Part shown: piece by piece, positions 1 to 6,262 of the stretch | Layout of the letters: each line of letters begins with the position of its first letter | Numbering within the stretch: position 1 is the stretch's first letter | Source: Pseudolabrys sp. | GTDB taxonomy: Bacteria; Pseudomonadota; Alphaproteobacteria; Rhizobiales; Xanthobacteraceae | Length of the DNA: 6,262 nucleotides | Assembly (NCBI GenBank): GCA_019246455.1 | Contig: JAFAQJ010000266.1 | Span: forward strand, 1-6,262 | Direction of reading: 5' to 3' | Notes under the pieces: model-generated | Told to the model about the DNA's origin: nothing | Seen by the model: the letters and a program-made list of their open reading frames with translations, nothing else | The model's database searches: none | Translations under genes and position numbers: made by a program

Positions 1-263
1 GTGCGCCGATCGCGCCGCTCAATGCCGAGCCCGGTCGAGGCGTTGCCTTGAGGATCGAGATCAACAAGCAGGACCGTTGCACCGATTGCGGCCAAGGCGG
101 TGCCGAGATTGATGGCTGTCGTGGTCTTGCCGACGCCGCCCTCCTGATTGGCAATGGCGATAACGCGGGGCTTGCCAACCGGTTGGGCCATTTCGGCTGG
201 ATTGGTCGAACTGTCGGCCTTGGCGAACGGGATGACGGTCGGGTCGGTCGGCTGGCCTGTCAT
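1..263 (-). CDS. parA: ParA chromosome-partitioning ATPase (N-terminal part, runs off left edge)
   Basis: The first 87 codons of a ParA/Soj-type ATPase are present; the remainder lies beyond base 1. In this family, ParA binds DNA non-specifically as an ATP dimer and moves ParB-parS complexes during chromosome segregation. Visible motifs are the strand IAIANQ (residues 35-40), the P-loop EGGVGKTTT (41-49), [24 protein letters not shown] (motif A' Asp in the DLDPQGN segment) and [11 protein letters not shown], all typical of alphaproteobacterial ParA. A roughly 30-residue polar tail precedes the P-loop domain. The chosen ATG (261-263) has a weak, rather distant AAGGA upstream; an internal ATG at 189-191 would also give a usable protein. 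The signature lysine expected at residue 41 (KGGVGKT) is read here as GAG, Glu, which is odd. The gene lies 36 bp after rsmG, consistent with an operon, and parB would be expected next. Confidence 0.95.
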   Translation of the reverse strand, partial: MTGQPTDPTVIPFAKADSSTNPAEMAQPVGKPRVIAIANQEGGVGKTTTAINLGTALAAIGATVLLVDLDPQGNASTGLGIERRDRR

Positions 264-282
264 AGGACGCTGCGTTCCTTTT

Positions 283-298
283 GCCGGCCTTGGCCGGC
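283..298. repeat. GC-rich inverted repeat in the rsmG-parA gap
   Basis: GCCGGCC and GGCCGGC flank a TT, giving a short hairpin right after the rsmG stop codon. On the transcribed (minus) strand it is followed by AAAAGG rather than a U-run, so it does not look like an intrinsic terminator. It may only shape the mRNA between rsmG and the parA ribosome-binding region. Function is unknown. Confidence 0.4.
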
Positions 299-299
299 C

Positions 300-941
300 T
301 TATTGGGCTGATTCGAGCGTCCGGACGATGACGATGCGCCCTTCAAGGCTCGTCCGGCTAGGTGTGAGGTCGGCTTGAATCTTCCAATATTTAGCGGTTT
401 CGGTCAATTCGAGCTCAATATCTTGTCCCTTTAAGAACAAACCGATCGCGCCGCGGCGGATAAAGGGAAACGCCTGATCGCACAAAGTTTTTAGCGGCGC
501 GAGGGCTCGGGCGGTGACAACATCCACGCGGCCGCCGAAGCTGTCCCCAAAATTCTCAACACGCTGCGCATGAACGAGGGCCGGCGCACCGGTTCCTCGG
601 ACGACTTCCCGGAGAAAGGCGGCTTTTTTGCCGTTGCTTTCGATGAGGTGGGCGTTGGCGCCTGATTTTTCGGCGAGGGCGCAAGCGATCGGGATACCGG
701 GGAACCCGCCGCCGGATCCAAAATCCGCCCAGGATAAAGCATCCGGAGCCAGGTCAAGAAGCTGAAGCGAATCGGCGATATGCCGGGTCCAGAGATCCGG
801 GACTGTCGAAGGCGCGATCAGATTTGTGATCGCGTTCCATTCCAACAGCAGCGCCACGAAACGATCGAGTCGCGCTTCTGTTTCACGGGCAACCGGCGTG
901 AGCGCCAAGGCCTTGGCCTTGTCGGCGGCAAGGTCCCTCAA
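300..941 (-). CDS. rsmG: 16S rRNA (guanine-527-N7)-methyltransferase RsmG
   Basis: This 213-residue protein is a complete RsmG (formerly GidB), which uses S-adenosylmethionine to make m7G527 in 16S rRNA. Diagnostic segments are [10 protein letters not shown] (35-44), [12 protein letters not shown] (53-64), the SAM-binding loop [16 protein letters not shown] (71-86), the acidic-strand region [15 protein letters not shown] (99-113), [10 protein letters not shown] (141-150) and FLKGQ (169-173). Length is normal for the family. The start is TTG (939-941), overlapping the mnmG stop TGA (938-940) as TTGA; no in-frame ATG or GTG nearby gives a better start and no strong Shine-Dalgarno is visible, so translation is probably coupled to mnmG. 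Residues 17-21 are VARET, encoded by a degenerate parS-like sequence. The stop is TAA. Confidence 0.97.
   Translation of the reverse strand: MRDLAADKAKALALTPVARETEARLDRFVALLLEWNAITNLIAPSTVPDLWTRHIADSLQLLDLAPDALSWADFGSGGGFPGIPIACALAEKSGANAHLIESNGKKAAFLREVVRGTGAPALVHAQRVENFGDSFGGRVDVVTARALAPLKTLCDQAFPFIRRGAIGLFLKGQDIELELTETAKYWKIQADLTPSRTSLEGRIVIVRTLESAQ
879..894. other. Degenerate parS-like site inside rsmG (13/16)
   Basis: The + strand reads TGTTTCACGGGCAACC against the parS consensus TGTTTCACGTGAAACA, with three mismatches, all in the right half. The left half-site is perfect. It encodes VARET near the RsmG N-terminus; an intact parS in this frame would encode VSRET, a segment I recall from many alphaproteobacterial RsmG proteins. 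I infer a decayed or weak parS; ParB binding is uncertain because the CACGTG core is broken. Confidence 0.45.
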
Positions 942-2812
942 GCGCGCGGCAAAGCCAGTTTGCGGTTGCCGCGCCGCATGTGCGCGACAAGGAGTGTCAG
1001 GGCTGCCGGCGTGACGCCATCGATCCGGCCCGCCTGCCCGATGGTGCGTGGCCGATGCGTCGACAATTTCTGCCGCGCTTCATTGGAAAGTCCCGGCAAC
1101 CCCGCGTAGTCAAAATCATCCGGCAGCGCGACGCTTTCGTCGCGGCGATAGGCCTCGATATCGGCCGCCTGGCGCGACAGGTAGACTTCGTACTTCGCAT
1201 CGATCTCAATTTGCTGAGCGATCGGCGCGGCGAGTTCGCCGAAGCGCGGCCATATCTTGGCAAGTGCCGCGACGTCGATGTCAGCATACGATAGCAGCTC
1301 GTAAGCACTGCGACGCCGGCCATCGTTATTGATCGCGATGCCGTGACGCTCGGCTTCCTTCGGCGTTAGCGATACCGACTTCGCAAAAGCGCTGGCGTCG
1401 TCGAGCGCCGACATTTTTTTCACGTGAAACGCTCGGCGCGCGTTGCCAATGCAGCCGATGGCAATGCCCTTCCCAGTCAGGCGCTGGTCGGCATTGTCGG
1501 CGCGCAGCGCCAGACGATATTCGGCACGCGAAGTAAACATCCGATAGGGCTCGGACACGCCGCGCGTTACCAGATCGTCGACCATCACCCCGATGTAGGC
1601 ATCGGCGCGATCTAAGATAATCGGAGCGCTGTTGCCTGCGCGCGCTGCGGCATTGAGACCCGCGACGGCGCCTTGCGCTGCGGCTTCTTCATAGCCGGTC
1701 GTGCCATTAATCTGCCCCGCAAGAAACAGTCCGCGCAGCTTGCGCGTTTCCAAGGTCGGATCGAGCTCTCGCGGATCGACGTAGTCATATTCGATCGCAT
1801 AGCCCGGGCGGGTGATACGCGCATTCTCCAGGCCGGGAATGGTCGCAACGATCGCGCGCTGCACCTCCTCCGGCAGCGAGGTCGAGATGCCGTTTGGATA
1901 TACGGTGTGGTCGTCGAGCCCTTCCGGCTCGAGAAAGATTTGGTGGCCGTCGCGCTCGCCGAACTTCACGATCTTGTCTTCGATGGAGGGGCAATAGCGC
2001 GGACCGCGGCTTGCGATCTGCCCGGAATACATCGGTGAACGATGCACATTGGCGCGGATAATCTGATGAGTCACCTCGACGGTCCGCGTGATCGCGCATT
2101 CGATTTGCGGGTTGTCGATGTGCGTCGTCAGCATGGAGAATGGCTCGGGCGGGTTGTCGCCGGGTTGCATCTCCAGCGAATTCCAGTTGATGGTGCGTCC
2201 ATCAAGGCGCGGGGGCGTCCCGGTCTTGAGACGGCCGAGGTTGAGGCCTGTGCGCTCTAGTGTGCGCGACAATCCCATCGCGGGCGCTTCGCCGACGCGC
2301 CCGGCTGGTGTTTGCGTTTCACCGACATGAATGAGGCCGCGCAGAAAGGTGCCGGTGGTGAGCACGACGGATTTCGTTGCAAAGACCCACCCGTCTTGCA
2401 TCACGACAGCATTCACTTCGCCGTTCGAGACGGTGAGATCATCCGCCTCGCCTTCGATCACCGTCAGATTTTTCGTGGCGACGATCGCGCGTTGCATCGC
2501 TTGCGCGTAGAGCTTGCGGTCGGCCTGCGCGCGCGGACCGCGTACCGCCGGACCCTTGCGGCGATTGAGAACACGAAATTGGATGCCGCCTTGATCGGCG
2601 ACACGGCCCATCAAACCGTCGAGCGCATCGATCTCCCGCACCAGGTGTCCCTTGCCGAGACCGCCGATCGCAGGATTGCAGGACATCGCGCCGATCGCTG
2701 CAAAACGATGCGTGATCAAAGCAGTTTGCGCGCCCATCCGCGCCGCCGCGGCTGCCGCCTCACAGCCAGCATGGCCGCCACCAATCACGATGACATCGTA
2801 TGTCGCGTGCAT
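938..2812 (-). CDS. mnmG: tRNA uridine-5-carboxymethylaminomethyl modification enzyme MnmG (GidA)
   Basis: This complete 624-residue FAD protein partners MnmE to install the (carboxymethyl)aminomethyl group on C5 of wobble U34 in several tRNAs. The FAD dinucleotide fold is at the N-terminus ([14 protein letters not shown], 7-20), followed by the conserved [26 protein letters not shown] segment (41-66). The two family signatures are present: [15 protein letters not shown] (270-284, with the conserved Cys) and [24 protein letters not shown] (366-389). The tRNA-binding C-terminal region ends with [17 protein letters not shown] (592-608). Length matches the family (E. coli about 629). The ATG at 2810-2812 places the GGGHAGCEA motif at the usual distance; no strong Shine-Dalgarno is visible. 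It starts 58 bp after the chemoreceptor gene and overlaps rsmG. The codons for FHVKK (462-466) form a parS-like palindrome. Confidence 0.98.
   Translation of the reverse strand: MHATYDVIVIGGGHAGCEAAAAAARMGAQTALITHRFAAIGAMSCNPAIGGLGKGHLVREIDALDGLMGRVADQGGIQFRVLNRRKGPAVRGPRAQADRKLYAQAMQRAIVATKNLTVIEGEADDLTVSNGEVNAVVMQDGWVFATKSVVLTTGTFLRGLIHVGETQTPAGRVGEAPAMGLSRTLERTGLNLGRLKTGTPPRLDGRTINWNSLEMQPGDNPPEPFSMLTTHIDNPQIECAITRTVEVTHQIIRANVHRSPMYSGQIASRGPRYCPSIEDKIVKFGERDGHQIFLEPEGLDDHTVYPNGISTSLPEEVQRAIVATIPGLENARITRPGYAIEYDYVDPRELDPTLETRKLRGLFLAGQINGTTGYEEAAAQGAVAGLNAAARAGNSAPIILDRADAYIGVMVDDLVTRGVSEPYRMFTSRAEYRLALRADNADQRLTGKGIAIGCIGNARRAFHVKKMSALDDASAFAKSVSLTPKEAERHGIAINNDGRRRSAYELLSYADIDVAALAKIWPRFGELAAPIAQQIEIDAKYEVYLSRQAADIEAYRRDESVALPDDFDYAGLPGLSNEARQKLSTHRPRTIGQAGRIDGVTPAALTLLVAHMRRGNRKLALPRA
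1416..1431. other. parS-like site inside mnmG (14/16)
   Basis: The sequence TTTTTCACGTGAAACG matches the parS consensus TGTTTCACGTGAAACA at 14 of 16 positions. The central TTTCACGTGAAAC, including the CACGTG core, is intact; the mismatches are near the outer ends. It is read by mnmG as RAFHVK. I infer a ParB-binding site, probably weaker than the exact copy at 4698. Confidence 0.65.
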
Positions 2813-2870
2813 TGGCGCGCTTTTAGCGGAAGCCGCCCTGCCCGGTCAAAGCGAGGCCGATCACCGTTTT

Positions 2871-4649
2871 TCAGAGCTTGTATGCGACCCGGAAACCGCC
2901 CCAATGTTTGCCATTGACACGGATCGGCGCGGCGATTTCTTGCATCGTGACCGTGACGCCACCGCCCATGTCGCGCGCGTAAGTTTGGATCAGGTATTGG
3001 CGCACGACGCGCGCCGATGAGAGCCCCGCTCTGTCGTCGAAAATTCTGCGGTTGCGGCAGTTGGCGACGTTCCATACCGGATCGTCGGGACGCTGCGGTT
3101 TCGAATAGACGTTGTTGTGAACCGGGATATAGCCGTTGCGATCAATCGCGATGCAGAACACCAGTCGAGAATTGCACGTGAGTAGCGGTTCCTGGATCGG
3201 TGGTAGCACGCGTTCGACGAAGTCGAGAAAGCGTGTGCGATAATGCTGCGGGTTGGTGTTCGGGATCGGGACGTAATCGTTGTCGAAGAGTTGCTCTTGC
3301 GAGATCTCGCGACGCGCGATTGCATCTTCGAACACATGGCCAATCTTGTTTGCGGATTCGATCGCGAGATCGATAAATTCTTTATTGCTTGCCAGGATCG
3401 CGGCGAGCTTGGCGTCAAGCGCTGCGCGCGACGCCTCAGGCATCTCCACGAATTGCAGATGCAATCCAAGATGTGAGCGATTGACGACTCGCATGGTGCA
3501 GGCGCCGACTTCCGCAATATCGGCGGGCACAACTTCGCCGATCGAAATCGGCGACGCATCCTGTGCGCGCATTAGCGCGCCGCCCAGCGATAGATCGAAG
3601 GTTTCGCCGCGCAATTCGCCGTGCTGGGTTTTCAATCGGATGCCGAGCGCGCACGGCAAGCGATCTTGTTCGCGGCGATCGCCGAATTCGGTTTGGCGCA
3701 AAAAAATGACGCAACGTGTCTTGAGTTTCTCGGCGAGCTCAGCCACCGCCTTGCCCGAGTGCTCGACGGTCGCGCCGTGATCGCTCGCGCCGACAGCCGC
3801 GCGCTCAATGTCGTTTGCGCCGTCGGCGACCGCAGAGACAAACTGTGAGGTCTCGTTGGCGCTGCTCGAGAGCTCGTTGATCGTTGCAACTTGTTGCTCG
3901 GTTGAACCTGCGACCGAACTAAACAACGGACGGATCGCGCCAATCACGTCAGAGATGCGGTGAACGGCGTCGATCGAGAAGCCGGCGTTCTTCTGAAGCG
4001 CAGCGATATTGGCTTTGATTTCTTCGGTGGCGCGCTGCGTTTGCGCGGACAGCGCCTTGACCTCCTGCGCCACGACCGCAAAACCTCGGCCCGCTTCGCC
4101 GGCCCGCGCGGCTTCAATCGTCGCGTTGAGCGCCAGGAGATTGGTTTGACGCGCGATCGTCGCGATCAGATTGACGACACTGCCGATCTGTTCGGTGGAG
4201 GTCCGCAAGCCGTCGGTGCTGCGCGTGGCGTCTTCGGTGGCGGCGGCGGCTTCCTGCGCCAAGGTATCGGCGTCTTTGACGCGACGGCCAATTTCGGTCG
4301 AGCTTTGGGCCAACTCCTCGGCCGCGTGGGCGAATTTCAGCGTGTCGCGTTTGGCGTCTTGGGATTCGGCGGCTAGTTGGCCGGTACGCGAGCGAATAGC
4401 ACTGAGGTTCTCGGAGGAGGCGCGGGCGCCTTGTTGGACTAGGTCAGCAGCCTGGCCAACAGCACGAATAGCGGCGCCAAGATCAAGCTCAAGAAGGTCG
4501 ATGGTCTCACGGATACTGCCGCCCACAGCAGAATCCGGCCCCGCGGAGGGCTCGATTCCCAAGTCCGGGGAGGGGCGCGCAGGGGCGAACATCGCGAGAA
4601 AAGGCCTGAAAGAGCGGAAGTGGGGGCCTGAATTGCGAAAGTCCCTCAT
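2871..4649 (-). CDS. Soluble methyl-accepting chemotaxis protein with internal PilZ domain
   Basis: This 592-residue receptor-like protein has no membrane-spanning segment or signal peptide, so it is probably cytoplasmic. Residues about 45-310 form a long helical MCP signalling domain; the conserved hairpin tip that contacts CheA/CheW is clear ([20 protein letters not shown] 165-184, then [18 protein letters not shown] to 204). Residues about 325-403 look like PilZ, with R326xxxR330 and D352xS354xxG357, the motifs that bind cyclic di-GMP. Residues about 420-592 form a further conserved region ([10 protein letters not shown] 503-512, [14 protein letters not shown] 526-539, RDMGGG 559-564, [11 protein letters not shown] 580-590) that I recall, unverified, from the C-termini of other proteobacterial MCPs; it may be a Cache-like sensor. 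No HAMP domain or C-terminal CheR-tethering pentapeptide is seen. ATG 4647-4649 is the longest start and lacks a clear Shine-Dalgarno; Met20 is an alternative. The ligand and the array it joins are unknown. Confidence 0.9.
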   Translation of the reverse strand: MRDFRNSGPHFRSFRPFLAMFAPARPSPDLGIEPSAGPDSAVGGSIRETIDLLELDLGAAIRAVGQAADLVQQGARASSENLSAIRSRTGQLAAESQDAKRDTLKFAHAAEELAQSSTEIGRRVKDADTLAQEAAAATEDATRSTDGLRTSTEQIGSVVNLIATIARQTNLLALNATIEAARAGEAGRGFAVVAQEVKALSAQTQRATEEIKANIAALQKNAGFSIDAVHRISDVIGAIRPLFSSVAGSTEQQVATINELSSSANETSQFVSAVADGANDIERAAVGASDHGATVEHSGKAVAELAEKLKTRCVIFLRQTEFGDRREQDRLPCALGIRLKTQHGELRGETFDLSLGGALMRAQDASPISIGEVVPADIAEVGACTMRVVNRSHLGLHLQFVEMPEASRAALDAKLAAILASNKEFIDLAIESANKIGHVFEDAIARREISQEQLFDNDYVPIPNTNPQHYRTRFLDFVERVLPPIQEPLLTCNSRLVFCIAIDRNGYIPVHNNVYSKPQRPDDPVWNVANCRNRRIFDDRAGLSSARVVRQYLIQTYARDMGGGVTVTMQEIAAPIRVNGKHWGGFRVAYKL

Positions 4650-4660
4650 CGTGGTTAAAA

Positions 4661-4674
4661 GCGGGTTAAACCGC
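4661..4674. promoter_or_regulatory. Near-palindrome upstream of the chemoreceptor gene
   Basis: GCGGGTTAAACCGC is a 14-bp palindrome with one mismatched pair, lying 12-25 bp upstream of the chemoreceptor ATG on its template side. It could be a small operator or a leader hairpin near the ribosome-binding region. I see no convincing -35/-10 pair to place a promoter, so this is only a candidate. Confidence 0.25.
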
Positions 4675-4697
4675 CTGCTTTTCGGGCGACTTTACAC

Positions 4698-4713
4698 TGT
4701 TTCACGTGAAACA
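4698..4713. other. parS: parS centromere site, exact 16/16 match
   Basis: TGTTTCACGTGAAACA is a perfect palindrome and an exact match to the bacterial parS consensus recognised by ParB/Spo0J. It sits in the mnmE-chemoreceptor intergenic region, about 4.4 kb upstream of parA on the same strand. ParB would nucleate here and spread, forming the partition complex acted on by ParA. A secondary effect on transcription of the chemoreceptor gene is possible because the site is about 50 bp from its start codon, but that is inference. Confidence 0.95.
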
Positions 4714-4752
4714 GGTCTCCAGGCGGAGCGGTACATTGCCGTTGTGTTCGCC

Positions 4753-4787
4753 AGGCCGGGGGTTGGCCGGGATTTGCCCCCCGGCCT
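4753..4787. terminator. Strong GC hairpin after mnmE, possible terminator or attenuator
   Basis: AGGCCGGGGG (4753-4762) pairs perfectly with CCCCCGGCCT (4778-4787) across a 15-nt loop that itself carries GGCCGGG, so alternative pairings exist. It lies about 50 nt downstream of the mnmE stop in the transcribed direction. No U-run follows on the minus strand, so it is not a canonical intrinsic terminator; it may protect the mnmE mRNA end, slow polymerase, or be incidental in GC-rich DNA. Confidence 0.35.
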
Positions 4788-4838
4788 AGCACCGGCCAAA
4801 GGCTATGGCCGGCGAGCGCCGCAATCGTCCGCTCGAAT

Positions 4839-6262
4839 CTACTTGCCGATACAGAAATCCCGGAAGATCACGTCGAGGACGTCCTCGACATCGACCCGGC
4901 CCAGCAGCCGACCCAGCGCACGGGCGGCGAGACGGAGCTCTTCGGCCAAGAGATCGGTCTGGTCAGACTGAAGCTTCTGAGCACGCTCTAGAGCCGCCCG
5001 CGCCGCTGTCAAAGCGACCCGGTGGCGCTCGCGGGTGATCAACGCCGGTTCACCCGCGCCCAGCCAATCCTCCGCCTGCCGCGCGAGGGCCGCGACCAGC
5101 GCATCAGTGCCGGGGCCGGTTGCCGCAGAGATCGCAAATTCCGGTGTTTCACGTGAAACGAACCAAGATTCATTTCTAGTGAAACCAACTTCAGTTCTTG
5201 TTGTCGCAATTATGGTTTCAGAAGTCTTACTGAACTGAGGTTCAGTATTTGAGATTCGGGATTCACTTCTTCCCGGAGCGAGATCTATCTTCGTCTTGAC
5301 CGTCCACACGGCCTGATCTGACGAATGCTCGGGCGGAAGCGCGGGCTCGCGGCAATCGGTCAGCCACAACACCAGGTCGGCTTCCGCAGCACGGGCCCGA
5401 GCGCGGCGAACGCCCTCCATCTCGACCGGGTCGTCGGCATCCCGAACCCCGGCGGTGTCGAGCAGCGTCACCGGGTAGCCCTCAAGATCAAGATGAACCT
5501 CGATCACATCGCGGGTCGTCCCGGCATAAGGCGAGACGATCGCCGCATCGCGCCGCGCCAGTCTGTTCAACAATGTCGACTTGCCGACATTGGGCCGACC
5601 GGCAATCGCCACGACCAGACCCTCGCGCAGCCGCTCGCCGCGATCGCCCTGAATCAGTGCGTCCGCGATCTCCGCCGACAATTCGCGCACGACCTTGAGG
5701 GCAGGAGCGACAAGCTCTCCTTGTTTTTGCACGTCGCCCTCGTCGGAAAAGTCGATGCCGGCCTCGACCAGAGCGAGCGCCGCGATCAGCCGTTCGCGCC
5801 AGCTTTCGACGCGCTCCCCCAGTAGGCCTTTGAGGTGCCGCAGCGCCTGGCGCCGCTGCGCCTGTGTTTCCGCCATCACCAGATCGGCGAGGCCTTCGAC
5901 CTCAGTCAGATCGAGCTTGCCGTTTTCGAAGGCGCGGCGGGTGAATTCGCCGGCCTCGGCCGGGCGCAAGCCTTCGACCTTGCCGAGCGCGGTCAACACC
6001 GCCGCGATCACCGCGCGGCCGCCATGGAGCTGCAATTCGGCGGTGTCTTCGCCGGTCTCGCTGTGGGGTCCGGGGAACCACAGCGCCAGCGCCTGATCGA
6101 TCTCCTCGCCCAAGCCTTTTCCGTTAATGGCGCGTACCGTCGCTAGCGCCGCGGAGCGTGGCTTTGGAATGCGGCCGATCAAGGCCTCGAACGCGGCGCC
6201 GGCGCGCGGCCCCGAAATCCGTACAACCGCAATCGCCGCCGGAGGGCGGCCCGAGGACAGGG
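4839..6262 (-). CDS. mnmE: tRNA modification GTPase MnmE (TrmE), start beyond right edge
   Basis: The 473 codons seen cover all but roughly the first ten residues; the frame is open to base 6262 and begins [18 protein letters not shown], the usual MnmE N-terminus. The TTG at 6180-6182 is an internal Leu codon, not the start. MnmE is a homodimeric GTPase that, with MnmG, modifies wobble U34 of tRNA using a methylene-folate carbon. Numbering from the first full codon: folate-binding N-domain with LQLHGG and [22 protein letters not shown]1 GRPNVGKS (221-228), G2 GTTRD (247-251), G3 DTAG (268-271), G4 TKID (323-326, Thr for the commoner Asn), G5 SAATG (378-382), and the catalytic C-terminal CIGK (470-473). 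A polar 42-residue insert (331-372), AT-rich and carrying parS, sits between G4 and G5 and makes the protein longer than usual. The stop is TAG. Confidence 0.97.
   Translation of the reverse strand, partial: LSSGRPPAAIAVVRISGPRAGAAFEALIGRIPKPRSAALATVRAINGKGLGEEIDQALALWFPGPHSETGEDTAELQLHGGRAVIAAVLTALGKVEGLRPAEAGEFTRRAFENGKLDLTEVEGLADLVMAETQAQRRQALRHLKGLLGERVESWRERLIAALALVEAGIDFSDEGDVQKQGELVAPALKVVRELSAEIADALIQGDRGERLREGLVVAIAGRPNVGKSTLLNRLARRDAAIVSPYAGTTRDVIEVHLDLEGYPVTLLDTAGVRDADDPVEMEGVRRARARAAEADLVLWLTDCREPALPPEHSSDQAVWTVKTKIDLAPGRSESRISNTEPQFSKTSETIIATTRTEVGFTRNESWFVSRETPEFAISAATGPGTDALVAALARQAEDWLGAGEPALITRERHRVALTAARAALERAQKLQSDQTDLLAEELRLAARALGRLLGRVDVEDVLDVIFRDFCIGK
5145..5160. other. 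parS: parS site inside mnmE (15/16)
   Basis: TGTTTCACGTGAAACG differs from the consensus parS only in the last base and keeps the full GTTTCACGTGAAAC palindrome. On the mnmE strand it encodes VSRET within the AT-rich insert. It lies 447 bp from the exact intergenic copy, so the two probably act in one ParB nucleation cluster. Confidence 0.88.
5171..5186. other. Degenerate parS-like palindrome in mnmE (11/16)
   Basis: CATTTCTAGTGAAACC keeps the TTTC and GTGAAAC arms of parS but has lost the CACG core. Its centre is 26 bp from that of the 15/16 site. It could be a decayed duplicate of parS or chance similarity within AT-rich DNA. ParB binding is doubtful. Confidence 0.25.
5228..5247. repeat. 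8-bp inverted repeat with TGAG loop in the mnmE insert
   Basis: TACTGAAC and GTTCAGTA are perfect reverse complements separated by TGAG, all within the mnmE coding insert. It would form a small hairpin in DNA or mRNA. It differs from parS and has no known role that I recognise. Confidence 0.5.

Larger units (their letters stand above)
5145..5270 (-). other. AT-rich in-frame insert in MnmE G domain carrying parS
   Basis: These 126 bases encode 42 polar residues ([12 protein letters not shown]... ending FVSRET) between the G4 and G5 motifs. By hand count 48 of 126 bases are G/C (about 38%), far below the roughly 60-65% of the flanking gene. Codons are atypical too: three AGA and one ATA. The segment contains several palindromic pieces, including a 15/16 parS at its downstream end. 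The frame is intact, so MnmE should still be made. Insert boundaries are inferred from memory of usual MnmE spacing, not from an alignment. Confidence 0.7.

Noticed and set aside
323..341. Intrinsic terminator at the end of rsmG or in the rsmG-parA gap
   Set aside because: The only hairpin (283-298) is followed on the transcribed strand by A residues, not a U-run, and parA begins at once.
1414..1420. Seven-T run in mnmG as a slippage site or frameshift error
   Set aside because: It encodes KK in a continuous, family-like MnmG sequence; no alternative frame product is evident.
2312..2917. Open frame of about 200 codons on the + strand over mnmG
   Set aside because: It is antisense to the conserved FAD-binding region of mnmG, with no family resemblance and no ribosome-binding site of note.
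3170..3185. Another CACGTG core (3175-3180) in the chemoreceptor gene as a parS site
   Set aside because: Only about 9 of 16 positions match the consensus and neither flanking arm is conserved; the core alone is expected by chance.
4171..4971. Long open frame on the + strand spanning the mnmE end, the parS region and the chemoreceptor 5' end
   Set aside because: It is antisense to two well-supported genes, has Ser/Arg/Ala-rich low-information sequence typical of GC-rich shadow frames, and no recognisable domain.
5145..5270. Frameshift or pseudogene in mnmE
   Set aside because: Despite the odd composition the frame is uninterrupted, and G5, the C-terminal helices and CIGK follow in frame.
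6180..6182. TTG as the mnmE start codon
   Set aside because: The frame stays open upstream to the window edge and encodes the conserved MnmE N-terminus ([14 protein letters not shown]), so the true start lies outside the window.

Overview
The window is a compact, GC-rich stretch that reads almost entirely on the minus strand. It holds the classic alphaproteobacterial cluster mnmE - (chemoreceptor) - mnmG - rsmG - parA. Protein sequences and gene order suggest a member of the Hyphomicrobiales (Bradyrhizobiaceae/Xanthobacteraceae-like). That placement is an inference from motif resemblance, not a database result.

In transcription order (right to left): mnmE enters from the right edge without its first few codons and ends at 4839. 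A 189-bp intergenic region (4650-4838) holds a GC-rich hairpin, a perfect 16/16 parS site and a small near-palindrome. A 592-residue soluble methyl-accepting protein with an internal PilZ domain and a C-terminal putative sensor region follows (2871-4649). After a 58-bp gap come mnmG (938-2812) and rsmG (300-941); rsmG starts on TTG and overlaps the mnmG stop as TTGA. After 36 bp parA begins at 263 and leaves the left edge after 87 codons.

MnmE and MnmG are the two partners of the tRNA wobble-uridine modification complex, RsmG methylates 16S rRNA, and ParA is the chromosome-partition ATPase. The centromere sites that ParB would bind are spread through the same genes: one exact parS between mnmE and the chemoreceptor gene, one 15/16 copy inside mnmE, one 14/16 copy inside mnmG, a 13/16 probable remnant inside rsmG, and an 11/16 palindrome beside the mnmE copy. 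The window is therefore probably the parS/centromere region near the origin, and several protein sequences are shaped by, or tolerate, the embedded sites.

The points most worth a second look are the AT-rich in-frame insert (about 38% GC by hand count) that carries parS between the G4 and G5 motifs of MnmE, the Lys-to-Glu change in the signature position of the ParA deviant Walker A motif, and the cytoplasmic MCP-PilZ receptor lodged inside the partition/tRNA-modification cluster. I found no CRISPR array, tRNA, rRNA, insertion sequence or convincing new system.
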